Assembly: GCA_964537685.1 (NCBI GenBank)
Contig: CAZICM010000013.1
Location: 129,851 to 193,850 of the forward strand
DNA: 64,000 bases
Reading direction: 5' to 3'
Source: CAZICM01 sp964537685
Lineage (GTDB): Bacteria; Myxococcota_A; Polyangia; Polyangiales; Polyangiaceae
Translations under genes and position numbers: made by a program
Shown: piece after piece, positions 44,261 to 52,971 of the stretch
Layout of the letters: each line of letters opens with the position of its first letter
How positions within the stretch are numbered: the stretch's first letter is position 1
Notes under the pieces: model-generated
Told to the model about the DNA's origin: nothing
The model's database searches: none
What the model saw: the letters and a program-made list of their open reading frames with translations, nothing else

Positions 44261-46891
44261 TCTTCGCCTTCCGAGCAGAACCGCGCCAATTGCACCAAAA
44301 ATAAAAGCAATTCTATTGTCTTTTAGCGGCCCAGCCCCGGAAACCCCGCAGCTTCCGCCTCCCACCGCTTCATATTCGGGTTTCTTCTCCGGAACAGGAG
44401 GCGGCGGAGCCGGAGGCGCCTTCTGAACCGTAATACGCCCGAGAGCCGCTCCTTGGCGCCCCGTCGCCAGTTCCGTCGCCCTGACCTTCACCAGCACCTC
44501 CCCCTCCTCCACAAATACCCTACGAATCACGGCATCTTTCAAAGCCTCATCGTAAATACCATCGTAATCCCAATCCACTTCCAAGCCAATTTCATTGGAT
44601 TGATTCCCGCCCATCTCCACGGGCACAGCGCTCTCCTCACCCACAAATACAACCGAATCTGGAATAGAAATGGCCGGATTGCCTCCAGGAAGAGGATCCA
44701 TTCCAAACAAAGACCGGTAAATACGCAGCTTTCCATAACCAAAATCTTCATTGGGCACCTCTCCCACCGCCTGATCCGCAAGCGCTCCCGCCTTGATCGC
44801 CTCCCGCACATCCGCACCCGTGCGCGCGGGATTCTGCTGAATCAACAGCGCCGCCGCCCCGGCCACATGCGGGCTCGCCCCGGATGTCCCGCCAAATATC
44901 GTGTACAGCGCCGGATTGCCTTCCCGGTATCCAGCCGCAATCGGATCATCCGGCGCCCCAATCCATAAAATGGGCACCCCATCGATACGGCGCCCGCGCC
45001 CCGAATAAGAAGCCCGCTGACCAGGCTCAGCTCCCCAAAATCCATTTCCCGTATAGGCCGAAACGGCCAAACCATGATCGGATGTACCAGGATAACCAAT
45101 TAAATGATCCTCGCTGGAATGCTCGGGAAAATAAATGCCCGGCCCCCAGCCCGATACATCATCCATTGTAAAGGCGATAAGCTCTAGACCTGGATTTCCC
45201 GCCGGATTGGGCTCTGTCACATGTAAAATCCAGCTTCCTTCCGGCACGCCGATCGCATTGCCCTCATTGTATAAATAAATATCCACCTTCGCCGTGCCCC
45301 GGGCCGAATCCTCCCGGAAGGCATAATACTTCACTCCATTTGGCCAATCCGAAAGCATTGGCTCATAAGGATTGGCGCCCAATACGGGCATTGAATATCC
45401 CGTTGGGTCCTCGAGCGTAAAGGAAAGATTTGTAGATGTATCGCGCCATAAAAGCGAAACCCCCATAAAATAAAAATCGCCCCAAGGATTATCGGGCGGC
45501 ACTTCCAGCTTTATATCCGTTTGTGTGCCCGCCAAAATCGTTTGTTTATACAATTTTTGAGAGGTGGATAAATTGCCAGCCGGATTGATATGCGAAATCC
45601 CTTGCTGAACCGTTGAATCAATCAAACCCTCCATCGGACTTGAACCATCGAGGTGATAGCCCAGCCAAGGCGCATATTCATGAAGCACAACCCGCGCGCC
45701 CTCATCGATACAGAAATCGGTCAGCGCGAACTCCATGCCCATTTGCTCCAGAGCGCCCACCACCAGCTCGGCTTCCGGCGCAATGCCTACAAAACGGGTA
45801 AAACCCAGCGCACCTCCCGCCATCACCGACGCCGAAGATGTGCCATGCGCCGCCTCGGGATTGTTGGGCAAATAGATTAAATTGGTGCCTCTGCGATAAA
45901 CCTTCTTGCCCTGCCGCACCGCCCTCACCTTGGAGGTGCCGAGCATCACCAGTTTTTCACCCGCGTCGACAACACCATTGTTATTTACATCGTCACTCAC
46001 AAATAAAGGCTCGCCAAAACCAGGATCGCTTTCGGAAAAACCCTGATCCGGACCGTAATCGCGGACATTGTTGCCATTGAGATCCGCGTAGAGAAAATCG
46101 CTTCCAAGCTGATACCCAGGATCGTCCGAGCCAAAGAGCGGATCATTCCCATAGTATTCCATGATTGCGCTATTGAGTGTTTTTAGAACCGCGCCTCCCA
46201 CCGTATCGGTCCCCGGTGTAAGAACTCCATTTGCATCGTTATCCGCCCAATTCTGATAGCCACCATCGGCCTTGAAAAATAAGGGATGAAAAATATCGAT
46301 GCCCGTATCGATTCCGCAAACGGCAATCCCCTCTCCCCGAAGCGGAATTCCGCTGCCAGTCCGCTTCCACCACGCATCCGAGGCTTGAATCTCCTTCGCC
46401 GTATGATCCAAAGGAGGAGGAGGCCGGAAGGGCGACCCATCCAACCGTATTTTCTTTATTTTTGATAATGTTTTTTGAAGGCCCTTGTTCTCATTTTCCG
46501 AAGGCGCATCCAATTCGTTGCGAATTATTTCCAATGCTTTAAAATTTGCCCGCGCAGCAAGAGCGGCCGTCCCTGAAGATCCTACAAATCCCCGGGGCGA
46601 TCCATCCCGCCTGCGTTCGATCTCCACACCCAGTTGGCCCAGCTCTTTCAAATCGATCTCGCTGGGACGCGCCGAAAATTCGATGATCAGAGGCAATTCC
46701 ACGGGCGCGGACCATGCTCGCCCCGCCTTCGAGCCCGCCCGCGATGAATCGGGCAAGGGCGCAAAAGAAAGCCCAATCTCCGGCGCAATGCGCGAAGTTT
46801 TGTCCTGTGAGAGCTTGGGCAGCGCCTCGGAATTCAATGGCCAAAGAGCCAAACCCAAGAGCGCAAGAACACATACGCGGGCGCTTTTCAT
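44246..46891 (-). CDS. Subtilisin-like (S8) protease with MYXO-CTERM-like anchor
   Basis: 881 residues. Signal peptide VCVLALLGLALWPLNSEAL. S8 catalytic triad in order: Asp in VCGIDTGIDIFHP, His in AAHGTSSASVMAG, Ser in GGTSGASPHVAGAAAL. A beta-rich domain follows (VFVGEESAVPVEMGGN...). The C-terminus, GGSCGVSGAGPLKDNRIAF then IFGAIGAVLLGRRRSRAN, has the Cys, hydrophobic helix and Arg cluster of a MYXO-CTERM sorting signal, so the enzyme is probably attached to the surface. Divergent from the exporter gene at 47109. Confidence 0.92.
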   Translation of the reverse strand: MKSARVCVLALLGLALWPLNSEALPKLSQDKTSRIAPEIGLSFAPLPDSSRAGSKAGRAWSAPVELPLIIEFSARPSEIDLKELGQLGVEIERRRDGSPRGFVGSSGTAALAARANFKALEIIRNELDAPSENENKGLQKTLSKIKKIRLDGSPFRPPPPLDHTAKEIQASDAWWKRTGSGIPLRGEGIAVCGIDTGIDIFHPLFFKADGGYQNWADNDANGVLTPGTDTVGGAVLKTLNSAIMEYYGNDPLFGSDDPGYQLGSDFLYADLNGNNVRDYGPDQGFSESDPGFGEPLFVSDDVNNNGVVDAGEKLVMLGTSKVRAVRQGKKVYRRGTNLIYLPNNPEAAHGTSSASVMAGGALGFTRFVGIAPEAELVVGALEQMGMEFALTDFCIDEGARVVLHEYAPWLGYHLDGSSPMEGLIDSTVQQGISHINPAGNLSTSQKLYKQTILAGTQTDIKLEVPPDNPWGDFYFMGVSLLWRDTSTNLSFTLEDPTGYSMPVLGANPYEPMLSDWPNGVKYYAFREDSARGTAKVDIYLYNEGNAIGVPEGSWILHVTEPNPAGNPGLELIAFTMDDVSGWGPGIYFPEHSSEDHLIGYPGTSDHGLAVSAYTGNGFWGAEPGQRASYSGRGRRIDGVPILWIGAPDDPIAAGYREGNPALYTIFGGTSGASPHVAGAAALLIQQNPARTGADVREAIKAGALADQAVGEVPNEDFGYGKLRIYRSLFGMDPLPGGNPAISIPDSVVFVGEESAVPVEMGGNQSNEIGLEVDWDYDGIYDEALKDAVIRRVFVEEGEVLVKVRATELATGRQGAALGRITVQKAPPAPPPPVPEKKPEYEAVGGGSCGVSGAGPLKDNRIAFIFGAIGAVLLGRRRSRAN

Positions 46892-47108
46892 AGGCTCCCG
46901 ACCTTATCAGAGCGCTGCCGAATTTCGGCCCCAAATATGTCTCTTTGTTTTATATCCCTGGCCGCTTTTTTCCGGACAACGCTCGCCGTTCTCCGGCCGC
47001 CCGCGACCCCAACAACGTCTTCACCACGAGGCCCTTCTGAGCTCCGCACCTTCTTCCCATCCGCCCGATTCCAGGACTTCTCTCGGCCACCGCCTCTGCG
47101 CCTTTCAG

Positions 47109-49556
47109 GTGAAATATCCCGCCGTGGTGCTGGCCATCACCGCGCTTCTCACCGTCATCGCCGTCGTGTTTGCGCTGCGCCTGCGGGTGCTCACCGGCTT
47201 TGAATCGCTCTTGCCCGAAACCCGCGCCAGCGTAAAAGAGCTGAACCGCGTCGCCGCGAAGACCGCCGGTGTTTCCTCGCTCTTTATCGTGCTCTCGGGC
47301 GGACAGGACACCAAGACCGAATCGCTGCGGAAGGCCGCCGATGCGCTTGTGCCCGAGCTGTTAAAGCTCGGTCCGCCCTGGGTGGGAAGCGCCGAAAATG
47401 GCGTGCACGAAGCGGTGAAATTTATCGCGCCCAGAGCCGGTTTGTACGCCGGGCAGAACAAGCTCGAGAAGCTTCGCGACGATGTAAATGCGCGCTTTGA
47501 ATATGAAGTGAACAAGGCGTCCGACACGCTGCTCGACGACACGGAGCCTCCGCCCGAAATCAATGAACAGTCCCTGCGCGAAACCTTTAATCTCAAGGAT
47601 CTCGACGATAGCCGGTGGCCGGATGGCTATTACCAATCCAAGGATGGCAAAACCTTGGTGGTGGCCGTTCGCTCCAAAGTATTGGGAAGCGATTTTGAAG
47701 GGGGCACCGAAGCATTGCGAAGAATTCGCGAGGTTGTCGATCGGGTGAACCCTTCTTCGTATGACCCAGCCATTCAATATGGTTTTGCCGGCGACCTTCA
47801 GACAGGCATTTCCGAATACACGGCCATCAATAAAGATCTCACCGATGTAGGGCTGTTGGGCTCGGCGCTCATCGCGGGCATTGTGCTGATTTATTACCTG
47901 CGCATCCGCACGCTGATCGCGATGCTCAGCACCATTGCCATCGGCGTAGCGTGGACCTTTGGAATGACGCAGCTCCTGGTCGGCCATCTCAATATGGCCA
48001 CGGGCTTTTTATTCACCATCGTGGCGGGCAATGGCATCAATACCAGCATTATTTTTATGGCCCGCTATTTAGAAGCGCGGCGCAAGCGCGAATCGACAGA
48101 GCGCTCGCTGCGCATCGCCCAAAGCGAAACGTGGCTGCCCACGCTGACGGCCGCCGTCGCCGCATCCGCCGCGTATGGCTCGCTTTTGGTGACTGAATTT
48201 AGAGGCTTTAGGGATTTTGGACTCATCGGCGGAGCGGGCATGCTGATTTGCTGGCTGGCCACGCTTTGGGTATTGCCAAGCATTTTGGTCGTTATCGAAA
48301 AAATATTGCCGATGGATCGCGAATTTAAAGGCGCGCTCGGCCGCTTTCAAAAATGGACCGAACACGGAATCGCCTTTGGAAAGCCTTTTGCCGTCCTTAT
48401 TCCCAAGGCGCCCCGGACCATTGTGGTGCTGGGCGCATTTTTATCGGCGCTTGGCTTTGCGATGACCATTAAATATGTGCGCGATGATCCGATGGAATAC
48501 GATTTAAAAAATCTGCGCACCGACCCGAGCGCGAGGGCCGAACAAATTCGCCTCACCAAAGTCGCCGAGGAAATCACGGGGCATGTGAGCGCCGATGGAA
48601 TGGCCATTTTGGTCGATAAACCCGAGCAAGTCGCCGATTTAAAACAGGCTTTGTACGCAAAGCGGGACGCGGCGCCGGCCGATCAAAAACCATTTAAAGA
48701 GCTTCATACGCTTCAGGATTTCATTCCAGAAGGCCAGGAAGGCAAAATTAGCGTATTGCTCGAGATCAAGCGAAAAATCATGAAGGCGCGCAAGCGCGGC
48801 GTTATCGACGATGCAGCCTTCGCAAAAATTGAAAAATTCCTTCCGCCCGACGATTTAAAGGCTTTTGGCATTAACGATTTACCCGCGGAAATGAGCCGGC
48901 TGTTTACCGAGAGCGATGGAACCCGGGGCCGCATTGTGTACATCAGCCCTGTTTCGCCGGATTTGGTGGATGATGCTCATTATTTATTCCGCTGGGCGAA
49001 TTCATACCGGGAGACTTCACTTCCCGGTGGAAGCGTAATCCGGGGCTCGGGCCGCGCGGTTATTTACGCCGATATGTGGGCCGCCATTTTGGATGATGTC
49101 CCGCCCGCCATTATTTGTTCTCTCGCGGCGACGCTGCTCGCGGTGATTGTGGCGTTCCGCAAAGGAAAGCCTGCTTTGTATGTGCTGGTTTCGCTTCTGG
49201 CGGGCATAAGCTGGATGGCGGCGATGCTGGTCGCGCTCAAGGTGAAAATTAATTTTTTAAATTTCATCGCATTGCCTATCACCTTTGGCATTGGTGTGGA
49301 TTATGCGGTGAATATTGTTCAGCGCTATGCGCGGGAAGGCGCGGGCGGAGCGCTGGTGGCTGTGCAGGAAACGGGCGGAGCCGTTATTTTATGCAGCCTC
49401 ACCACGCTGCTGGGCTATTTGGCGCTGGTGGGCTCGGAGAATTTCGCCGTGCGAAGCATGGGCGTTGCCGCGGTCATCGGTGAGGCGACCTGTTTGCTGG
49501 CCGCGGTGCTTGTGCTTCCTGCGGCGCTTTTATGCCTGGATGGGAAGAAAAAATAA
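47109..49556 (+). CDS. MMPL/RND superfamily exporter (start uncertain)
   Basis: 815 residues counted from a GTG at 47109, directly before the first helix (YPAVVLAITALLTVIAVVFAL). The open frame continues upstream to 46485, but that part lies opposite the subtilisin gene and is not membrane-like; no ATG or ribosome site lies between. Two MMPL blocks: a first loop then helices about 225-400, and a second set after about 590. Motifs include GYFAxD-less but typical FESLLPETRASVKELN and VAGNGINTSIIFMARYLEARR, and late ITFGIGVDYAVNIVQRYAREG. It may export lipids or hopanoids, as HpnN-like relatives do. Confidence 0.82.
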   Translation: MKYPAVVLAITALLTVIAVVFALRLRVLTGFESLLPETRASVKELNRVAAKTAGVSSLFIVLSGGQDTKTESLRKAADALVPELLKLGPPWVGSAENGVHEAVKFIAPRAGLYAGQNKLEKLRDDVNARFEYEVNKASDTLLDDTEPPPEINEQSLRETFNLKDLDDSRWPDGYYQSKDGKTLVVAVRSKVLGSDFEGGTEALRRIREVVDRVNPSSYDPAIQYGFAGDLQTGISEYTAINKDLTDVGLLGSALIAGIVLIYYLRIRTLIAMLSTIAIGVAWTFGMTQLLVGHLNMATGFLFTIVAGNGINTSIIFMARYLEARRKRESTERSLRIAQSETWLPTLTAAVAASAAYGSLLVTEFRGFRDFGLIGGAGMLICWLATLWVLPSILVVIEKILPMDREFKGALGRFQKWTEHGIAFGKPFAVLIPKAPRTIVVLGAFLSALGFAMTIKYVRDDPMEYDLKNLRTDPSARAEQIRLTKVAEEITGHVSADGMAILVDKPEQVADLKQALYAKRDAAPADQKPFKELHTLQDFIPEGQEGKISVLLEIKRKIMKARKRGVIDDAAFAKIEKFLPPDDLKAFGINDLPAEMSRLFTESDGTRGRIVYISPVSPDLVDDAHYLFRWANSYRETSLPGGSVIRGSGRAVIYADMWAAILDDVPPAIICSLAATLLAVIVAFRKGKPALYVLVSLLAGISWMAAMLVALKVKINFLNFIALPITFGIGVDYAVNIVQRYAREGAGGALVAVQETGGAVILCSLTTLLGYLALVGSENFAVRSMGVAAVIGEATCLLAAVLVLPAALLCLDGKKK

Positions 49557-49565
49557 CCCGGCTTT

Positions 49566-50600
49566 TTATGGCACATGCCGGTAAGGATTCGTCTCGCGCC
49601 TCGGATCGCAAAAATACCGGCGCAAAATTAAATAGTGATGCAATGGCAATACTTTTGTATGTTCCTTCATTGAAAAGCCCATCCGGCTGATTTCAGCGCC
49701 TTTAAAAGGTGTTTTGGGATAAAAGCCCACAACCCCCGAGAACATTTCGTATTCATCGAGCAATCCCATAAAATGCCCCACTTCATGAGCCACGATAGGG
49801 ATGGACCAGCCGCTTCGGAACGAAGAAAAATAGGGCGTGCGCCCGCATGTGGGCGATAAAGGCAAAGTCATGTCCACCTGCAATCCCTTGGATTTCGCCT
49901 CTTCTTCCGTTACAAAATCAAAATCGTAGCGGACATTTAAATGAAATTGCTCGGCATCCCGGTTAAAATAACGCTCGGCTTCGGCCGACCAGCGCAATAA
50001 CAGGGCTTTTATACTTTGAGGCGTGAGTGCGGTCTTAAATTGGCCAGAGGCGGGACACGCATCAATGGAACCCGATTGAGAATAGGGAATACCGCTGCAT
50101 TGCATGGACTGGTTCATCCATTCTTTTAAATTGCAATCGGGAAGCTCCAATTCACTCGCTGAAGCGCGGGGAGGCACCAGCGCGAGGCGCACGGAAACCG
50201 TCCACCCCGATGCGCTCCTCTGAATCCGGTAATGCATCGGGCCATAATATAAACCGTAATGCGGCATTTCTCCTTGCACTGTGCGCCCGCCCGGAAGAAC
50301 TCCGGCGCCAAATACAATGCTGGGCAGCGGCGTGCATAAATACGAATCTTTATCGAGGGTATCCTGTAGAATTGACCGAAAGGTTTCCTTGTGTTCGCCT
50401 AAATAGCCCTGGCTCATCGCTTCCAATTCGTTCGCAATCGCATCCAATTCGTTAAAATATTCGGGCCCCCTGGATGAAGCAAAAGAGGAAGCGCATGCCG
50501 TGAGGCTGCCCACAAGAACGAAAATAAAAAAAACTTGAGCCGCCAATGAAGCGAAGAGCGTCCTACGATTAAGCGCTGAGCAGAGGGATTTGGATTTCAT
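49566..50600 (-). CDS. Lipoprotein with metzincin-like zinc protease motif
   Basis: 344 residues from the ATG at 50600. Lipobox in LVGSLTAC. The zinc motif HEVGHFMGLLDEYE (HExxHxxGxxD) with two His, Glu and a third ligand (Asp in LLDE) is the metzincin-type pattern. A Met-turn candidate follows (SRMGFSMKE). Six Cys elsewhere. Residues 60-230 are unknown. Probably a surface protease. Convergent with the MMPL gene (9 bases apart). Confidence 0.75.
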   Translation of the reverse strand: MKSKSLCSALNRRTLFASLAAQVFFIFVLVGSLTACASSFASSRGPEYFNELDAIANELEAMSQGYLGEHKETFRSILQDTLDKDSYLCTPLPSIVFGAGVLPGGRTVQGEMPHYGLYYGPMHYRIQRSASGWTVSVRLALVPPRASASELELPDCNLKEWMNQSMQCSGIPYSQSGSIDACPASGQFKTALTPQSIKALLLRWSAEAERYFNRDAEQFHLNVRYDFDFVTEEEAKSKGLQVDMTLPLSPTCGRTPYFSSFRSGWSIPIVAHEVGHFMGLLDEYEMFSGVVGFYPKTPFKGAEISRMGFSMKEHTKVLPLHHYLILRRYFCDPRRETNPYRHVP

Positions 50601-50769
50601 TGGGCTGATTAAAAATCTCGAAACCAATCTTAGGCTCGGGCGTAATGCCTATCAGAAGCCCAAACATGGGGTGATGAATTTTCACCCGCCGGACCACAAA
50701 GCCGTTAAGCTCCCGGCGCTTCAACGCAAACGCAACGTCCATTTCGGCGCGTTTGCATTTCTCGAACAT
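50569..50769 (-). CDS. Small hypothetical protein overlapping the metalloprotease start
   Basis: 66 residues; the sequence MFEKCKRAEMDVAFALKRRELNG... IPLLSA is protein-like, with sensible codon choice. An inner ATG at 50742 is an alternative start. The stop overlaps the start of the lipoprotein gene by about 30 bases. No ribosome site is visible and no family is recognised. Divergent from bufA, with 28 bases between starts. Confidence 0.45.
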   Translation of the reverse strand: MFEKCKRAEMDVAFALKRRELNGFVVRRVKIHHPMFGLLIGITPEPKIGFEIFNQPNEIQIPLLSA

Positions 50770-50797
50770 AGATGTGCATCAGCACGGAGGTACTTTC

Positions 50798-51133
50798 ATG
50801 GCAATTCAAACGGGTAAAGTGATGGCGTTTACTGCAGTGTCCGGCCTCGTCGCGGGTCTCGCGGCTTGTGGCGGCGGACAGACCGATGCGAATGCTCCCA
50901 CCGACGGCGCGCCCAAGGCGGAAGGCCAAGGCACGGAAACGGGCGCGGCCGCCAAGGAATGCTGTAAGGGCAAGAACGAGTGCAAGGGCAAGGGCGGCTG
51001 CAAAGTCGAAGGCGCCAATGCCTGCGCCGGCAAGAATGAGTGCAAGGGCAAGGGCGGCTGTACGGCCGGCAGGGCCGAGTGCGCTGGAAAAGAAGCGGCT
51101 CCCGCGGAAGCCGCTCCCGCACCCGCTCCGTGA
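50798..51133 (+). CDS. Bufferin-type RiPP precursor, BufA-like, Cys-rich
   Basis: 111 residues from the ATG at 50798, with CGGAGG upstream; an ATG at 50753 adds 15 unneeded residues. Residues 1-24 form a signal with a lipobox-like LAAC (Cys24). After an acidic linker, residues 55-95 hold eight Cys in two near-identical modules, CKGKNECKGKGGC (56-68) and CAGKNECKGKGGC (76-88), then AECAGK and an Ala/Pro/Glu tail. The Cys and Lys-Gly pattern resembles BufA2-type bufferins, whose Cys residues an MNIO enzyme modifies to bind copper. It is directly followed by MNIO and DUF2063 genes. Precursor role is inferred from family and context. Confidence 0.82.
   Translation: MAIQTGKVMAFTAVSGLVAGLAACGGGQTDANAPTDGAPKAEGQGTETGAAAKECCKGKNECKGKGGCKVEGANACAGKNECKGKGGCTAGRAECAGKEAAPAEAAPAPAP
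50971..51060 (+). repeat. Two 30-base direct repeats inside bufA
   Basis: 50971-51000 and 51031-51060 differ at one base (AACGAG versus AATGAG) and are offset by exactly 60 bases. They encode the paired GKNECKGKGGC modules of the precursor. Confidence 0.95.
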
Positions 51134-51149
51134 TTGTGGTGTAGTATTC

Positions 51150-51218
51150 AGGCGGAATTTTTTGTTATTTCTCGCGAAGCTGAAAAGCAATACGATAGAA
51201 TGACAAAAAATTCCGCCT
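51150..51218 (+). terminator. Perfect 16-bp stem-loop between bufA and bufB
   Basis: AGGCGGAATTTTTTGT (51150-51165) and ACAAAAAATTCCGCCT (51203-51218) pair without mismatch around a 37-base loop. The downstream arm is followed by TGTTTTG, then GGAGG and the bufB ATG. It could act as a partial terminator or attenuator, giving more precursor than enzyme, or protect the bufA transcript end. Confidence 0.7.
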
Positions 51219-51236
51219 TGTTTTGTGGAGGATCTT

Positions 51237-52169
51237 ATGCCTCAATCCAAGCCTCAATCCAACCAATCCCATCGAATGCGCCTGGGCATGCCCGATTTAG
51301 GTATCGGCGTGGGGCTTCGAATTCCCCATTACACGCATATTTTTGAGCACTGGCCCAAGGCTGATTGGTTTGAAATCATCAGCGAAAACTTTATGGTCGA
51401 GGGCGGAAGGCCGCTGTATAACCTGGAGCGGGCGCTCTCCCACTATCGAATTGTCCAGCATGGCGTCTCCATGTCCATTGGAGGCCCCGAGCCTTTGGAT
51501 TTCGATTATTTAAAAAAGCTAAAAACGCTCACCCGTAAAACGCAAACGCCCTGGCTGAGCGATCATTTATGCTGGACGGGCTCGCAGGGAGTCAATCTGC
51601 ACGATTTGCTTCCCCTGCCCTACACGGAAGAAGCTTTAAACCACGTCGCCGGGCGAATCCGCACCGTGCAGGACTTTTTAGAGACCCGCTTCGTCATCGA
51701 AAATGTATCGAGCTATATGGCCTACGCGGCCAGCACCATGACCGAATGGGATTTTTTGAGCGCGGTGGCCAATGAAGCCGATTGTGGAATTCTTTTGGAT
51801 GTGAACAATATCTATGTGTCGTCGTTTAATCATGGCTTCGATCCAAGGGATTACGTCGACCATGTTCCACACCACCGTATTGTTCAAATGCACTTGGCGG
51901 GCCATACGAATATGGGCCGCTATATTCTCGATACCCACAGCGCCCACGTTATCGACGAAGTCTGGTCGCTGTACAAGAGGGCCATTTCGCTGACGGGCCC
52001 CGTGTCCACGCTGATTGAATGGGATGAAGATATCCCGCCTTTTGATGTGTTGATGGCCGAGGCCGAAAAGGCCCGGGTTGCCCGAAATGAGGCTCTTCAT
52101 GACCGAATCACTGTCCAATCTGATGGGATTTCTATCGGAAGCCTTCCGCAAGCAGGCACCTCTTGTTAG
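51237..52169 (+). CDS. bufB: MNIO-family (DUF692) oxidase, BufB-like
   Basis: 310 residues from the ATG at 51237, 5 bases after GGAGG. MNIO enzymes use two or three iron ions in a TIM barrel to oxidise Cys of peptide precursors. Conserved elements: GIGVGLRIPHY, WFEIISENFM, IVQHGVSMSIG, LSDHLCW, VNLHDLLPLPYTEEALN, RFVIENVSSYM, GILLDVNNIYVSSFNHG, VQMHLAGH, LDTHSAHV and TLIEWDEDIP. All His, Glu, Asp and Asn positions expected for iron binding are kept. The stop lies inside the bufC gene (71-base overlap). Confidence 0.93.
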   Translation: MPQSKPQSNQSHRMRLGMPDLGIGVGLRIPHYTHIFEHWPKADWFEIISENFMVEGGRPLYNLERALSHYRIVQHGVSMSIGGPEPLDFDYLKKLKTLTRKTQTPWLSDHLCWTGSQGVNLHDLLPLPYTEEALNHVAGRIRTVQDFLETRFVIENVSSYMAYAASTMTEWDFLSAVANEADCGILLDVNNIYVSSFNHGFDPRDYVDHVPHHRIVQMHLAGHTNMGRYILDTHSAHVIDEVWSLYKRAISLTGPVSTLIEWDEDIPPFDVLMAEAEKARVARNEALHDRITVQSDGISIGSLPQAGTSC

Positions 52170-52953
52170 CGATCCGGAAATGAGCGCGGCGGCGGCCCGC
52201 TACGCAACCGGAAACGATAGGCTTTCACCGGCCGAGCAATTGGATATTTACCGGCGCCAGTATTGGCTGCGCCATATCGATAGCCTGATTGAGGATTATC
52301 CCGGCGTTCAATATATTGTCGGTGACGATGAATTCGATCGTTTTTGCAGAGCCTATCTGGAGGCTCATCCTCCGGCGAGTTATACGCTGCGCGATTTGGG
52401 CAATGATATCGTGCCGTTTGCGGAGCGCTTTGTATTTCAAGGGCTTTCGGATGCCTTAAAAGAAGCCGTTCTTGAAATGATTCGCTATGAATACCAGCTT
52501 GTGACGATATTTGACGGCCCGGATCGCGCTCCCCTGTCCGCGGCGGATTTGTCGGCGCTGCCCCCCGATGCCTGGGAAAAAGTAAGCTTTGAGCTGCATC
52601 CGCTGCTTTCATTGATGCGCCTTCAATTTAGAATGCCTTGGATTCGGGCCGAACTTCGGGAGGAGCGCAAACCGCCCGTTGAAAAAATAGAGGCAGGCGT
52701 GCATTTGCTTCTGTACCGGCAGGATCATCAGATTCAATACGAAGAAGTTTCTCGTCATGCTTTTGAATTGCTTTCAGCGCTCGGCGAAGGAATGCCTTTG
52801 GTTCCGGCCTGCGATCGTGTATTGTCGCGGCTTTCGGAAAGCGAAGCGGCAGAGGTGTCTTCGGATGTGGGCGCTTGGTTTCAAAGCTGGGCGCGCAAGG
52901 GCTTTTTTGTGGGACTCCGCAATGGAGCCGCAATGGAACAAAGAGACGCCTGA
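52099..52953 (+). CDS. bufC: DUF2063 partner protein, BufC-like
   Basis: 284 residues from the ATG at 52099 (GAGG 6 bases upstream). The N-terminal domain with SPAEQLDIYRRQYWLRHIDSLIEDYPGVQYIVG and FCRAYLEAHPPASYTLRDLG is the PF09836 (DUF2063) signature. This family pairs with MNIO enzymes (BufC, HvfC, MbnC-like) and is thought to bind the precursor leader. The C-terminal part (about 180-284) is winged-helix-like (QYEEVSRHAFELLSALGEG...). Overlaps bufB; followed 18 bases later by the DUF362 gene. Confidence 0.9.
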   Translation: MTESLSNLMGFLSEAFRKQAPLVSDPEMSAAAARYATGNDRLSPAEQLDIYRRQYWLRHIDSLIEDYPGVQYIVGDDEFDRFCRAYLEAHPPASYTLRDLGNDIVPFAERFVFQGLSDALKEAVLEMIRYEYQLVTIFDGPDRAPLSAADLSALPPDAWEKVSFELHPLLSLMRLQFRMPWIRAELREERKPPVEKIEAGVHLLLYRQDHQIQYEEVSRHAFELLSALGEGMPLVPACDRVLSRLSESEAAEVSSDVGAWFQSWARKGFFVGLRNGAAMEQRDA

Positions 52954-52971
52954 AATGCCGCAGAGGCGGCA

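Noticed and set aside
46485..46890. Upstream part of the exporter frame
   Set aside because: It is antisense to the signal peptide and N-terminal region of the subtilisin gene and is not membrane-like.
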